Source: Chinchilla lanigera (taxonomy: Eukaryota > Chordata > Mammalia > Rodentia > Chinchillidae). From it: DNA of 64,000 bases. Under the pieces are notes generated by a model that was not told the DNA's origin, searched no databases, and saw nothing but the letters and a program-made list of their open reading frames with translations. Made by a program: the position numbers and the translations under genes. Positions 1-11,724 of this stretch are shown piece after piece. The stretch spans positions 2,693,909-2,757,908 of the forward strand of contig NW_004955460.1 of the NCBI RefSeq assembly GCF_000276665.1. Direction: 5' to 3'. Position 1 is the first letter of the stretch; every line of letters starts with the position of its first letter.

Positions 1-1934
1 AACAATACCAAAAGTACAAGGCCAGAATGTTCTAGGCTGTCCCACTGTGATGGCTTAGATATATAAGTTCTAATACCTTCATTATATATTACAGTGCTGG
101 GAAATAAGGACAAGACACAAAGCTAGCCCCACTCCTCTGAGGAACTGCTTGCTTGGGAACAAGCTTGTGTCCCTAATTAGGCAATTCCAATACACATCAA
201 TTGAACTGTCAATTGGTAAGAGGTCAGTTCAGTTTTCCAGGAATTGGGGGGAAGTGTGAAGATAATCAATCATTTGTATTATCAAAAGATTCTTTATTTC
301 AGAGGGGAAAAGAAGAAAGAAGGAAAAAGAAGAAGGAGGAAAATGAGAAAAGAAGGGTTCCCACGTAGTCTTTTTAAATGGCATCCTTCCCTGGTGCATT
401 TCAATCCCGATTCAATTTATAAATATTGAATTTGTGCTGCTGTGTATAGACCATGTGTTCTGGAGGAGCATTAAAAATGTGTAAAATGAGGCACCCCATA
501 GGAATGATAGCTAGGAGCAATTTAAACAGACCAGAGAGAAGGAGCTCTTTTCATCCTGAAGAAATAGAGTCCCTTCACTTAGCGTGTGTGAGCTTAAACA
601 TCAGCTGAAAAGCAGCTGCTCCTCCAAGGGGCTGAGCCAAAAGAGGGAGGCTGGACGGAAGTCGAGATGAGAACTGTTTAGTTCTTTAATGCTCCTGTGT
701 GTGGATAAAAGGGCGAGAAGGAGGGGTGCTTCTCTGGCACGAGCACTGATTTCAAGCAGTTCTAGAAATTTCTGCCTCACTGAATCTGATCTTCCCCCAC
801 AGCCGGCTGGAAGGGAGAACCAGGGCCAAACACATGGAGCAGTGGTGTCGCAGGCTGACAGGTCAAACACCTGTGAGGCCGAAGCCACATTATGATCATC
901 AGAAGCTGCTTTTTGACTTAACCTATCACAATTTTCCATCCCATATGTGCAAAGCATTTCGTCCATTAGTATCTTCTTGGCTCTTTTTTCCATTAAAAAA
1001 AAGAAAAGACCAAATAATAAAATCCTCCCCCAAAACCCAAAGTCATCAACACAAATATTTTGCTTCTGAAATCCACTCCATTTTCTCCTGAAAGACTGGC
1101 ATATTTTAACCTGTGCAGGCTTAGCCACTCTCATCTGCTTTTGATTAGTGCAAGTTCCCTTTTTCCTGGGTCTGAACGGAATCACACAAAGCAAAGCACT
1201 TTGCTGAGGGTTGTGGGCCATAAGAGGGGACCGTGAGCAGCTGCCTTAAAGGAGCTTATATTTTAATTTAATGTAATTTAATTTTAATTTAATTTCCATG
1301 CAACTGCTTGTCTGATTTCCTCAATTTCTACTTCTGTAGAGTACACTCTTTCTCCAACTAAAAAAATACATGCTTTTAAACACTTGCAAACTGACACTGT
1401 AAATCCTGTATAGCAGAAGAAAGCTATACAGTGTACAAATATACACAGCCATCCCAAATCAATACTTTACATTCTGAATTGTGACATGAAGACAATATGT
1501 CACCTTCAGGACTCAAGGACAGAAGGTCCTTAGATTTAAAGACAGCATGTAGCCCAGAACAGCCTGCTCAACCAAGGATGGTTTCAACAGTGAGATAGGC
1601 TGGGGTCAGAAGGGGCAGCAAAGGCCCCACTGCAGTGGCATGGGGTGAAAAGACGATGGTGCGGATAAGACAGGGGTGTGCAAAGGGAGCAGAGTCTACA
1701 CATACTCAAAGGTCATTTTGCAAGACTTAGTAGTTCTCTGAACATGGGGAGAAATAGTGAGTTTGCGGTCCCTGATGTCTGGGAAGGTCACTGAAGAGAT
1801 GTTAGGTGTTGATGGAGATGTTGCATTTGCAAAGAATAGGTACAGGGTGGGAGCATTACTGGCTTGTTTGTGACAAGTTAAATGTGGGATAATACTGGGA
1901 ATTGTAGGTGCATATGAGGTAAGATTCACTTACC
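1..1934. other. Unique non-coding stretch
   Basis: I recognise no gene or interspersed repeat here. It holds a purine-only run at 301-343 and a short TTTAA-type AT-rich array at about 1257-1298. A 206-codon open frame on the minus strand (1221-601) is the longest in the window but has no recognisable domain. Confidence 0.5.
301..343 (+). repeat. Homopurine (GA-rich) tract
   Basis: About 43 consecutive purines (G/A mixtures such as AGAAGAAAGAAGG), low complexity. Mirror-like homopurine tracts can adopt triplex DNA, but no perfect mirror symmetry was verified. Confidence 0.7.
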
Positions 1935-4795
1935 TAATCTAAAAAATAAAAAGAGCAAAAAGACCCAAATCAGTGCAACTAGGAATGAAAATGTGAAATC
2001 ACAATGAACACTGCCAAAATTAAAAAGTTATTAACAACTTATTTTGCAAACCTATGCAGCAATAAATTGAAAAAGTCAGAAAAAGATAGATTCCTTGATA
2101 CATATGAATTACCAAAACCAAAGCAATAAGATTTTAAAATCCTGAATAATCCAATCACAGGCAATAAAATTGAAGCAATAATTAAAAAAAAAAAAACCTA
2201 CCAAGGAAGACCCAAGTCCAGATAGATTCAGTGTTAAATTCTATAAAAGCTTCCCAAAAGATATAACACTAATACTCCTCAAGTTCTTTAATAAAACTTC
2301 AAGCAAAGGAAAATACCCGAAGTCATTTCTGGAAACAAGCATTTCTCTGATTCCAAATCCAGACAAGGATCAAACTAAAACAGAAATCTTTAGACTGATT
2401 TCCTTCATGAATATAGATTTAAAAATCCTCAACAAGGTGATACTGGCAATCAGAATGCAACCAATCATCAGAAAAATCATGCATAACGACCAGGCAGGCT
2501 TCTTTCAAGGGATGTAAGGATAGTTCAACGTATGCAAATCTACAAATCTAATATATCACATAAATAGATAAAAGTGCAAAAAATCACATGATCATCTCAC
2601 TAGATTCAGAAAAAGCCCTCTGACAAATTTCCAAATCCTTTCTTGATAAAAAAGTGAAGAAAATAGGTATAGAAAGCCTTATCTCAATCTGATAAAAGCC
2701 ATTTATGCCAAACCTACTGCCAACATCATATTAAATAGGAAAAAAAAAAAGACTTTTTCCTCTAAAATCAGGAATAAACTAAGGATATCTTTTATCCCTA
2801 TTTTGGTTCAACATAGTACTTGAAACATAGCAAGAGCAATTAGGCAAGAAAAAGAAATAAAAGGGAAAAAAGAACTTAAATTATCATTATTTGCAGTTGA
2901 TATGATCCTCTGCATAGAATGCCCAAAATATCTGCCAAAATACTCTAAGAATTAAAGAACACATTCATTAAAGTAGCAGGATAAAAATCAACACAAAAAT
3001 CATTAGCATTTTCTTACACTAATAATGAACCCACTGAAAATGAAATTAGGAAAAACATACCATTCACAATAATATGAAGAAAAATTAAAAACTTAGGAAG
3101 TAACCTAATTAAAGAAGTGAAAAACTTCTACAATGAATATTACAGTACTCTGAAAAATGAAATCAAAGAGACCATCAGAAAATGAAAAGAAATCCCCTGT
3201 TCTTGGATAGGCAGAACCAATATATTCAAAATGGTCACACTTTCAAAATTACATACAAATTTAAAGCAAACCTAATCAAAATACCAACCATATTCTTCAT
3301 AGAACTGGAGAAAATAATCTTAGAACTCATGTGAGTTCTAAGAAAAGACCCAGAACAGGAAAAGCAATCCTAGGCAACAAAAGTAAAGTAGAATGCATCA
3401 TAATCTTGGACTTCATGTGGTATTACAAAGGTTCAGTGGTTAAAAACAGCATAATATTGTCATAAAAACATACATGAGGATCAATGGAACAACATAAATG
3501 ATGAAGAAACAACTCCAAACACGTTCGAGTATTTGATCTTCGACAAAGAAGCCAAAAACATACACTGAGGACAGAAAGTCTCTTTAATAAATGGTTTTGG
3601 GGAAACTGACTATCCACATGCAGAAGGTTGAATCTAGACCCATGTCTCTCATAATTTACTAAACTAAAATCAAAATGGCTCTAGGAACTAAATATTAAAA
3701 CAGAAACACTTAACCTGCCAGAAAATAAATTACATGAAACTGTTGAAGTCATAAGCATAGGGTAAGGATTTTTATTAACAGAACCCAGGTTGCTCAGGAA
3801 ATAGTGTGAAGAATTGATACATGGCATCATATAAAATCAAAAAGCTTCTGTACAGACAAAGAAACAATCAACAGAGTGAAGAGAAAACATACAGAATGGA
3901 AAAAATTCCAGTTATTCCTCAGATATAGGACTAATAACTAGAATATATAAAGAGCACAAAAATTAGATCCCCAGAATGAAAGATTCTATCAAAAAATGGG
4001 TAAGTGAAATGAATAGATGCTTCACTATAATATAAATGGCAAATAAATACCTGAATAAATGCTTAATACTGCTGGCCATTAGAGAAATGCAATTTATAGC
4101 AACATTGAGGTTCCATCTTATGCCAGAAAGAATGACTATCACAAATAATGACAAATGCTGGCAAGGGTGTGGGGAAAAAGAACCTATGCTACACTGTTGG
4201 TAAGAATGTAAACTAGTACAACCACTATGAAAATCAGCATGGAGATTTCCACAAAAACTAAAACTAGAAATTCCATTCTACTGAGGTATTTCCATTCTAG
4301 GTAGCTTCCCTAAAGAATTAAAGATGTATTACAGTGACATATGCATATCCCTGTCTATAGCAGCAAAATTCATAATAGCTAAATCTTAAAAGCAGCCGAT
4401 CTGTCCATCAACATATGAATGGATAAAGAGGAAAATGTGATATTTACACCAGTGGAGTAATACTCTACCATAAAGAAAGATAAGGGAGTTATTTGTAGAA
4501 AAATGAGACCATATGTTAAGTGAGAAATAAATCAGACCCACAAACTTAAATACTGTTTGTGTCTCTTATGTGAGAAATCCAAATTATAAATAAAGAGCAA
4601 AACAAAAGATAATATGATGTAGGAGAGAGATCCCTCTCAAATAGGAAGGAGATAAAACATAAAAGGAAGGGGAGTAGGGAAAGGGAAAGGGGATGAAAAT
4701 AGAATTAGGATGTATTATGTTCATGTACCAACTCCCCCCAAGGAATGTAAATTAAGTGCTGAGCATGTGCTAATAAAAAGTTATAACTGAGCTAA
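1935..4795 (+). mobile_element. L1 LINE, 5'-truncated (ORF2 RT region to 3'UTR)
   Basis: The plus strand carries decayed L1 ORF2: a reverse-transcriptase region with the familiar 'gaccaggcaggcttc' and 'cacatgatcatctcactaga' stretches, then the C-terminal part, then a purine-rich 3'UTR ending near 'gtgctaataaaaag'. Reading frames are broken throughout. The RT catalytic FADD-type motif at 2890-2904 reads F-A-V-D-M, so the first aspartate is lost. The 5' half of the element is missing. It is a dead copy; the family is sure, the subfamily is not. Confidence 0.9.
4669..4692 (+). other. Potential G-quadruplex in L1 3'UTR
   Basis: Four G-runs of 3-4 bases separated by loops of 4, 3 and 3 bases lie in the purine-rich 3'UTR of the L1 at 1935-4795. 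This satisfies the usual G3+N1-7 quadruplex rule. G-quadruplex-capable tracts are a known feature of mammalian L1 3'UTRs. Confidence 0.65.
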
Positions 4796-5668
4796 GATTG
4801 CAATATGGTGAATATTTACAGTTTTAATAATTTATTATAGTAAAAGACACATTGCCATTAGTTCCCCTCAAAATCCTCTCCTTGGCTTCGAACACACTTA
4901 TCTCATCATTTTTGCCATTTTCTGAAGCAGTTCTGCAAGTCCTCTTGCGTGTCCTTAGTTGCACTGTTATGGCTGCCTCAATGTCTCGAATTTTTGAATT
5001 GATACAAAACATGTCCCTGCCACAGCTATTTTAACTTCAGGGAAGAGGCAGAGGTTACACAGTGCCAGTTCTGGTGAGCAAGGTAAATAACAACACACTG
5101 GCCTTGTTTTACTAGCCCACTTTCCCGTGTTCGATGATACTTGGGAGCAGCATTAAAAGTAGTCTCTTTTTTATCCAGGCTTTTGAAAACACTCACAAAA
5201 GAGGATTTCCAAAACTTCTGGAGAAAGTGGCAAGAATGGTGGGATAACTTTATCTGAAGAAGGGGGGCATGTTTTTATGATGGAGATTCAGGTATCTTTT
5301 GTTGTAATAAATTTTTAAAAGTTTAAATATTCACTGTATATTTTTATCATGGCTTTTGTATTCAACTAACAGTTGCTGAGGTAGAGGAGCCAGAAGCTGA
5401 GAGGAGGAGACTTTTCTGGAAAACCTCAGACAAATTGGAAGAATGACCAGTCTGAGAGGTGAGTGAAATCAGGTCTGATTTTCACAAGGACAGAGAGGAC
5501 TCAGGGGCCAGTCAGCAGCTATCGTGCAAGGGACAGGACTGCATTAAGTCTCGGCAAAATTTTTCATCTATCCAGAACCTCATTGTCATGGCTGGGGACA
5601 GAAAGAGTCCTAAAGATCTAGACAGTTTGGTGGAGAGCTACCAGGAAGGACTAACAGCAAGTGTATTT
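4796..5668. other. Unique non-coding stretch
   Basis: No repeat or gene recognised. The ORFs here (60-117 codons) show no domain; the 5459-5812 frame runs into a CT/CA microsatellite, which explains its length. Confidence 0.45.
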
Positions 5669-5766
5669 GTATTAGTTAGCTTCCCCATCATTACCATATC
5701 TGGTACTCTCTGTCTCTGTCTCTGTCTGTCTTTGTCTCTCTCTCTCTCTGTCTCTCTCTGTCTCTG

Positions 5767-5807
<41 letters not shown>

Positions 5808-6097
5808 TATAAGGTTTAATTTAGTTCACCAGTTCAGGGGCTTCAGTCCATGGTTGGCTGGATCCAAGACAGCAGCCTCATGGCAGCAGAGGGTAGTGGA
5901 ACAAGGCTACTGAGCTCATGGTGGCTGGGGAATAAGGAAGAGGAATAGTGCCAGAGAGGAACGGGCTAGACATAGACTCTAAGGCTGTGGCTCCATGACC
6001 CACCCAGTCATATCTAGAAGTGTGCTCCATCAATCCCTGGAGTGAATCACAAGCCAGTTAAGTTGACCCTCCACCTTAACCACTACAGGAACCACAC
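5669..6097 (-). mobile_element. MaLR/ERVL-type solo LTR containing a microsatellite
   Basis: Read on the plus strand it begins TGTATTAGTTAGCTT and contains the 'ttcagtccatggttggctgg' block shared by the other minus-strand LTRs in this window. It then has 'catggcagcag' and a degraded 3' part near 'aaccactacagg'. This is the reverse complement of the usual MaLR LTR. A CT/TCTG/CA microsatellite has expanded inside it at about 5705-5806. Confidence 0.75.
5705..5806 (+). repeat. Compound microsatellite (TCTG/TC)n(CA)n
   Basis: About 60 bp of CTGTCT/TCTC repeats is followed directly by about 32 bp of CA repeats. It lies within the LTR at 5669-6097. Confidence 0.9.
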
Positions 6098-6469
6098 AGA
6101 TTGTCACATTAACCCTGGTATTTGCTCTGCAATGGTACAGACTTGCATCACAGAGATTAAAAACACATTTGGGGTGGAGTCACATCAAATCCATGTGCAT
6201 TCCTGAGAAATCCACAGTGCATTGTTTTAGTCTGAAGCCACATCTGCATACAGTTCCTGCATTTACTATTAACTGAACCCCCTCACCAACTTCTGACCTT
6301 AGAGAAAAATAAAAATTTTCTCATAAAGAGTATAAGTGGCTTAAGGGTGTGTTTTCATTATGACTGCTCTCCCTTGGTCTTGATTTTCTCAATTCTGGAA
6401 GCCTTGGCCACCTAAACTGAATGATCTCTGACCCATTACAAGTAAATATAGTACATTTTAGTGATAGAG
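6098..6469. other. Unique non-coding stretch
   Basis: Nothing recognisable beyond ordinary AT-rich non-coding sequence. Confidence 0.4.
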
Positions 6470-6640
6470 AGTGTGGCATCCACAACTAAAGTTCACTTCC
6501 AAGTCCTGACACCTGCTAATTTCATCTCTGTTTCCCCATATCTAAAATGGAAAAAAAATTGTACCTTTCTTGTCCAGTTATTATGAGAATTAAACTAATC
6601 AATACATGGGATGTGACTGCAACAATGCCAAGCACACAGT
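6470..6640 (+). mobile_element. MIR SINE, diverged
   Basis: The MIR core block 'atctctgtttccccatatctaaaatgg' is followed by an AT-rich spacer, 'ttatgagaattaaa', and the end block 'gccaagcacacagtaa'. This order is typical of an ancient MIR copy on the plus strand. Confidence 0.7.
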
Positions 6641-6644
6641 AATG

Positions 6645-6845
6645 TCGTTATTTTTTTTCTGTGGCACTGGAGATTGAACTCAAGGCCTTCAAACTGAGCT
6701 ACATCCCCAGCCCCCATACGAATTTGTTTTTATTTTGAGACAGGATCCCGCTAAGTCACTATGGTGCCCAGTTACAATCTTCCAACCTCTTTCTCCCAGA
6801 GTACTGGTATTATAGGCAGGTGCCACCACAGCAGGCTGCACAAGG
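6645..6845 (-). mobile_element. B1-dID dimeric SINE
   Basis: Reverse complement of the dimer: the ID-like half ('ggcactggagattgaac ... gagctacatccccagcccc'), an A/T-rich linker ('ttattttgagacagg'), then the B1 half ending 'attataggcaggtgccacca'. The B1-dID architecture is known from squirrels and several other rodent families. Diverged, old copy. Confidence 0.85.
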
Positions 6846-8010
6846 TAACTTTACATAGACGCATGGTATTTGGTGGCTGTGGTTGTTACTATTTACTTGC
6901 ATATGCCTCCTGACCTACAGCTTCTCCTACTCCCACAAGTTGGAGAGCTCCCTGAGGAACCTAGGGTCTGTGAGATCAGCATCACAAAATATCAATATGT
7001 AATACAACCACCATTGTTAATTCCCTACCACTTTGTTTGTAACTCTGTATTGTCTGTATTGTGCTTGTGATATGTTGTAAAATGTTGTATGTCTGTTAAT
7101 GTTTCCCTCCTTTTATCCTTAAAATAAAAACAAAACAAAAAAAAAAAACAAAACAGCTCTGCTAAAGAAGAATGAGAACTTCAGTGACAGCACCCCTCCC
7201 AAGTGGCTCTGAGCAATGGCAAACATCCACTCCAGATTCAAAACTCTTCTCCTTAATGGGAAGAGATCCCGCGAAGAGATATCAAGTCACGGTTGCCCAA
7301 AATTACCTTTTGATTTTCAGTATGTGTTTATCTTTCAAGTCTTAACTTCTTTTAATATCTCCTCCCCCACTTAATGTCTAGGAAAAAAGAGACTTGGAGG
7401 TATTTTAGAAATCAGCAGGGCTTGGGTGCATAATGAACCAACACAAACTCCTTCAAAGTTTTTACTTCTGAGACCAATTTCCTAAGCCATTGGACAATAG
7501 ACATGACCCATTCTCAAGAAAATGTGCTAGTTTGTTACTGGTAATGTGGATGGCTGTTGATCAAGCTCAGCCTGCCCAGGTGATCTTCATGCAAGGAACA
7601 GGACAGAGTCACCTTTCTAACAATGTTCCATATTGCAGGTCAAGGGAAGACTCAGATATACACCTCCATGGAGGTCCACACACCAAAATCTTCACAGAAA
7701 GAACAGCAGCAGCAAGCACTGTTGTGGAGGAAATCTGCCTTTTCTTACAGTTCACAGGCCTTTCTGAAAAGGAAATGTGTATTCAAGGCCTGTATATTCT
7801 TCAATGCATCACCAAGAGAGAAAAAACAGAGGAAGAAAAACTTAACAGAAAGAGTAGCAACCACAGTATTGACAGATTTACTGAGTACTTACTCTGTGAC
7901 CAACACCACACTTAGGGTTTTATAAGTGTCATCATATTTATTTTCCCCCAAACACTTGCTAGGCAGCAATTATCTGGGGAATTTTTGTTGTGGTAAGAAG
8001 GATAGACTCT
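6846..8010. other. Unique non-coding stretch with A-rich run
   Basis: An A-rich run (AAAAC-type) at about 7118-7156 could be the tail of an unrecognised retroelement. The 141-codon frame at 7490-7915 has an overlapping 100-codon frame and no domain; I regard it as chance. Confidence 0.4.
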
Positions 8011-8666
8011 GGGGTAGGGTTTCAACTTCAGCAACTGTAGACATTTGGGGCTGAGTAATTCTTGATTGTGGGAGCTGTCCTGGACACTTGAGGGTGTTAA
8101 GAAGAATCTTTGTCCTCAGTCCTACAAATACCAGGAGTACCCACTTCCCAACCACACTAGTGACAACCAAAAGAATCTCTAGACATTACCAAATGTTCTC
8201 TGGTGTTTAAATCTAGAATGTTCCTCGAAAGCCTCATGTGTTCAGGGGTAGGACTTTGGGAAGGTTACTGGACTGAGGAGGCACTATAGTCATGGGTAGA
8301 TTTGTCCATTGGTGGGTTGATAGCCAAATGTGCTGATAGGAGGTAGGGCCTGGTTCAAAGGCGTGGGTCATTGGAGGTGTGCCTTCAAAGGGTGTAATGC
8401 CCTCCCCGCCTCCTCCTTTCTCTCTGCTTTCTGGTTGCCTTGGGTTCAGAAGATTTTCCCCTCCACATATTTCTATCAAAAGTTTCCTCCCCTGGAGCCC
8501 ATTCACCATGGACTGAATCTCTTCAACCACAAGCTAAATTAAACCTCTCCTCTGTTTAGTTGTGAGTGTTGTCAGATATTGATGGAATATACTGTTGTCA
8601 GATACTGATGGAATATCTGACTAATATACTTGGGATGCAAAAATTGCACCTGGTTGAAAACCACTG
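8011..8666 (-). mobile_element. MER20-like hAT-Charlie MITE, split by an LTR
   Basis: 8011-8203 matches the reverse complement of a MER20-type element ('agacatttggggctgag', 'gtgacaacca', 'tctctagacattaccaaatg'). The remaining end, 'gcacctggttgaaaaccactgg', resumes at about 8631-8666. The ~427 bp between them is a MaLR LTR that inserted later. Name assigned from memory of the consensus. Confidence 0.75.
8204..8630 (+). mobile_element. MaLR/ERVL-type solo LTR nested in MITE
   Basis: It shows the LTR landmarks in order: 'cctcatgtgttcagggg', 'ggaggtagggcctggtt', pyrimidine-rich middle, 'aagctaaattaaacctc' near the polyadenylation region, and a terminal AT-rich block. A 26-bp tandem duplication (8567-8592 and 8593-8618) lies at the 3' end. 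The element interrupts the MER20-like MITE, so it is younger than that MITE. Confidence 0.8.
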
Positions 8667-8874
8667 GTCCAGTGTCTCATGAAAAACTCAGTAAATTCTT
8701 TCTCCAACATTTACTACCAACATGATTGTGTATTGGTTTTCTTATTGGAAAATGCATTCACAGTGTTATAGTGTTGCAATCTTAGCTGAAATAATTCTAG
8801 TGTCTTACTTAGAAAAGAGCCTGAATCCTAGGAAGTCTCAATCCATGCTATTTCAATTACTCCAAGTCTCACTA

Positions 8875-9055
8875 CTTTTTTTTATTTTGGAGGTACCAGA
8901 GACTGAATCCAGGGTCTTGTCACTGAACTACATTTCCAGCTTCTTTTTTATCTTTTTATTTTGAGACAGAGTTTCCCAAAGTTACCCAGGCTAGACCAAA
9001 CTTGCCTCAGCCTCTCAGAGTGCTAAGATTACAGGCGTACGCCACCGCACCCAGC
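8875..9055 (-). mobile_element. B1-dID dimeric SINE
   Basis: The ID-like half ('ggtaccagagactgaatccagg') is followed by 'ttttattttgagacagagtttccc' and a well-kept B1 half ending 'gattacaggcgtacgccaccgcacccagcc'. It retains CpG-like dinucleotides in the B1 half, so it is less diverged than the copy at 6645. Confidence 0.9.
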
Positions 9056-9074
9056 CTTTTCCCCCCTCTTTTAA

Positions 9075-9192
9075 AAAGAAGTAGAAATGGAGAATCAGAA
9101 AAGTTAAAAAATGTGATATTCTCAGCTGTGCTATGTGGCTGAACCAGAGTTCAAACCCAGATCCTCTGCCACTGGAGCCACGTGTTCTCAGG
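9075..9192 (-). mobile_element. MIR SINE fragment
   Basis: The block 'gtggctgaaccagagttcaaacccag' followed by 'tctgccactggagcca' is the reverse complement of the MIR tRNA-derived end ('agagctgggattcgaaccc' type). Confidence 0.65.
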
Positions 9193-10399
9193 CAGCTTTC
9201 CTGGGAGAAGTCAGGAGCCTGTTGGGGCTGAAGAATGCTCTGGTCTCAGCTACTTAGGGTCCTCTAGTGGTGAGAAGGACCAGAGCTTGGTGGCTGTCCC
9301 ATGACAGCAGCTCAGAGCCCATCCAGGCAGCAGTGGCTACTGCTACTCAGCCAGGCAGCCACAGCAGTTTGTCTGGTGTTTGACATTGTCTGCCGGCCAC
9401 CACAAGTGGTCACTATCAATGACTACTATTTGTGTATCTGTGAGTCACAATATACCAGATTCATAAGAGCCAGATGTCACAGCTGACCCAGACAAGGCCC
9501 TCAGCCCAAGCCCACAGGTTTTCTGTGTCAGGCCTATATCCATTCATAAAACAGCTCCCTCCTAAAATATAAGTCTCAAGAAAAAAACAACAAAAAAGAA
9601 ATATCTGCAGTTGGTTGTGCAATTCGGAGACAAGTACAATTGATTTCCAAGCCTTTCCCCCCACGCCTCTCATACTTTAAATTCTGGATTAATTCTTCCA
9701 TGGTTCAAAGCAGAGGCGGGGACATAGTGTCCATCACCCGACCCCAAAAGAGGAAACAGGAATTGAAAGACATAAGTAGGTAAGCATGGAATAACAACAT
9801 TATTTTTTGCTGTTGCAAATGTTAAAGCTACAAAATACGTGCCACTAAACCTCTCTCCCTCCCCTCCCTTCGTTCTTTTTATTCTTTTAAACTTTGGAAG
9901 AAGCCACTTTCTCAGAAGCACAGCTGAAAAACCCTTAAAAATACAGGAAGGCATACACAGCAGTCTCAGGGGCCAAGGTGTCTGGAGCAAGAATTAGAGA
10001 GGTTCACGTCAGCTCCCCCTTGTTAAAATTACAGCTGCACTGAAGATGGTACAGTATATCAACTGGGGCCCGGGAAACTTGTCCGGTTCTTAAGGAGAAA
10101 AAGCAGCTGTGCTGGATCCGATGAAGGTGGAGCGCAGTGTCCCTTTCCCCATCACCGATCTGTCCAGGAAGAAGAATCAGAGATGCCCAGCTGCACAGGC
10201 AGATTCTAAGCAGCCTGGGTTGAAGCAGATACATGCATCACTGTGCAATTCTCTAAATGACAGTACACATTTTAAAAATAATAATAAATTCCCAAAGAAA
10301 ACTCTGAATTTAGCATTTTTTCATTTTTTCATTTGCACTTTTTGTTTTCCTCCAGGGGTTGAAATTTAATCTCTCTTTTAGCAAACTAGAGATGAGTTC

Positions 10400-10405
<6 letters not shown>

Positions 10406-10451
<46 letters not shown>
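10406..10451 (+). repeat. (TC)n microsatellite in polypyrimidine tract
   Basis: About 23 uninterrupted TC units are followed, after a single G, by more C/T-only sequence to about 10491. Long uninterrupted arrays like this are typically polymorphic. Confidence 0.95.
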
Positions 10452-10455
<4 letters not shown>

Positions 10456-10765
10456 CCCTCCTTCTCTCTCTCTCTCCCCTCCCACCCCCTCTAGTTTTTT
10501 TCTCCCCAGGCTAGGATCAGTGTCTACCCTACGGGTAGGCTCAGCCGATTACAAAGCCTGTGCGCTGTCACTGAGACCTGATGTCACTATGGAAGTGTGT
10601 TATGGGGCAGGTGCTTCCCCCATCCCCAACACACACACATTCACACACGCCAAGGTCCACAGCCACGGTGACACTGCTAATCCTGAGGTTCAACATTTGT
10701 CAGGTGCTGACAGCAAAGGAATCCCTTTGCAAAATGCACCCAGCATGGGATGTCTATGCACCTGA

Positions 10766-10773
10766 GTGTGTGT

Positions 10774-10804
<31 letters not shown>
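10766..10804 (+). repeat. (TG)n microsatellite
   Basis: TG repeats with one TA interruption near 10778. An alternating purine-pyrimidine tract of Z-DNA-forming type. Confidence 0.95.
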
Positions 10805-10805
<1 letters not shown>

Positions 10806-11724
10806 CCAGCTCTCCTTTGAGGTATCACATTTCCCAAGGGTTCCACTATGGCAGTCACCGGAGTGATGCAAGCTATTCAGTAGCTGTTCTAAAAAACTTT
10901 GGCCCAGAGCTAAGCTTGCTGCTGCACCTCCCCCCCCCTTGTCCTCCCTGACATTTCTCCCCTCCCCAAGAGGCACTTCTGGTTAGTGAGGCAACACAAA
11001 CATCCTTCTCCAGCTGCACCCCACCCCTGAGCCTGATGACCTATGTTATTGGCTAGCATAGAGTCATTTTTTAGTTTAACTCATGTCCGGTTAGACACAA
11101 AGATATTTTTAAGCCTAGTTTGTGGGGGGTGAGGACACATGAGGGGTCACTCCAAATTCATTCCAAATTGGAGCCTCAAAGGCCAACCCCACAGAGAGGC
11201 AGAAGAAGGAAATGAGTCACTCCCCAGGCCTGATGATCTCTTGTAATATACTCAAACTCCTTCTCCCATCAAAGACGGCCAGGGACCATGGCTGAGATTC
11301 AGCTACTAATTGAAAAGCAAGTTCAGCCTCCCAAAGTATCCATTGTCCTCTAACTCCAGCGCAGTTCTGCCCTAATGACACATGCTCATGTACTGGGATG
11401 TCCTTACATTATACAAAGAGTTCGCCAAAACATTTCCCAGCTTCTCACTTTGCTGGGATAACCCTTTGAAAGTCAACGATTGAAATAAGATGATTTGATA
11501 CATTTTTAGGAATCACCCATTTTCCCCACTTCCCTTAAGATGCATTCTTTTCAAGAGAATGGGTAGGAAAACCTAGAATTGTATAACTTTCATCATTTGT
11601 CCCTTATTGGCCCGTACTTACTATTTTTATATAGTCACTCATCTATCCAGCAATCCATCTAGCATGCCCAGTCTGCAGTCACAGGGAAATCCAGGAACCA
11701 GATATTGTTCCTTTCACTGAGGTG

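Larger units (their letters stand above)
9193..11714. other. Mostly unique non-coding stretch with microsatellites
   Basis: It contains a CAG/CAGC-rich segment (9301-9375), a polypyrimidine block (10400-10491), a short CA block (10627-10650) and a TG array (10766-10804). ORFs of 60-106 codons overlap one another on both strands and partly read the microsatellites. No gene recognised. Confidence 0.5.

Noticed and set aside
1257..1298. TTTAA-type repeat as a telomere-like or transposon end
   Set aside because: Only a short AT-rich low-complexity array without inverted ends.
5459..5812. 117-codon plus-strand open frame
   Set aside because: Its last third translates the CT/CA microsatellite (Leu-Ser-Leu and Thr-His repeats) and the rest has no domain; length is a low-complexity artefact.
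9250..9265. Second possible CTCF site (CCACTAGAGGAC on the minus strand)
   Set aside because: One mismatch in the invariant GGC of the core; weaker than the site at 60859, not listed.
10520..10976. Overlapping 61-99 codon frames around the TG array
   Set aside because: They read the TG/CA array as Cys-Val or Thr-His runs on both strands; not coding.
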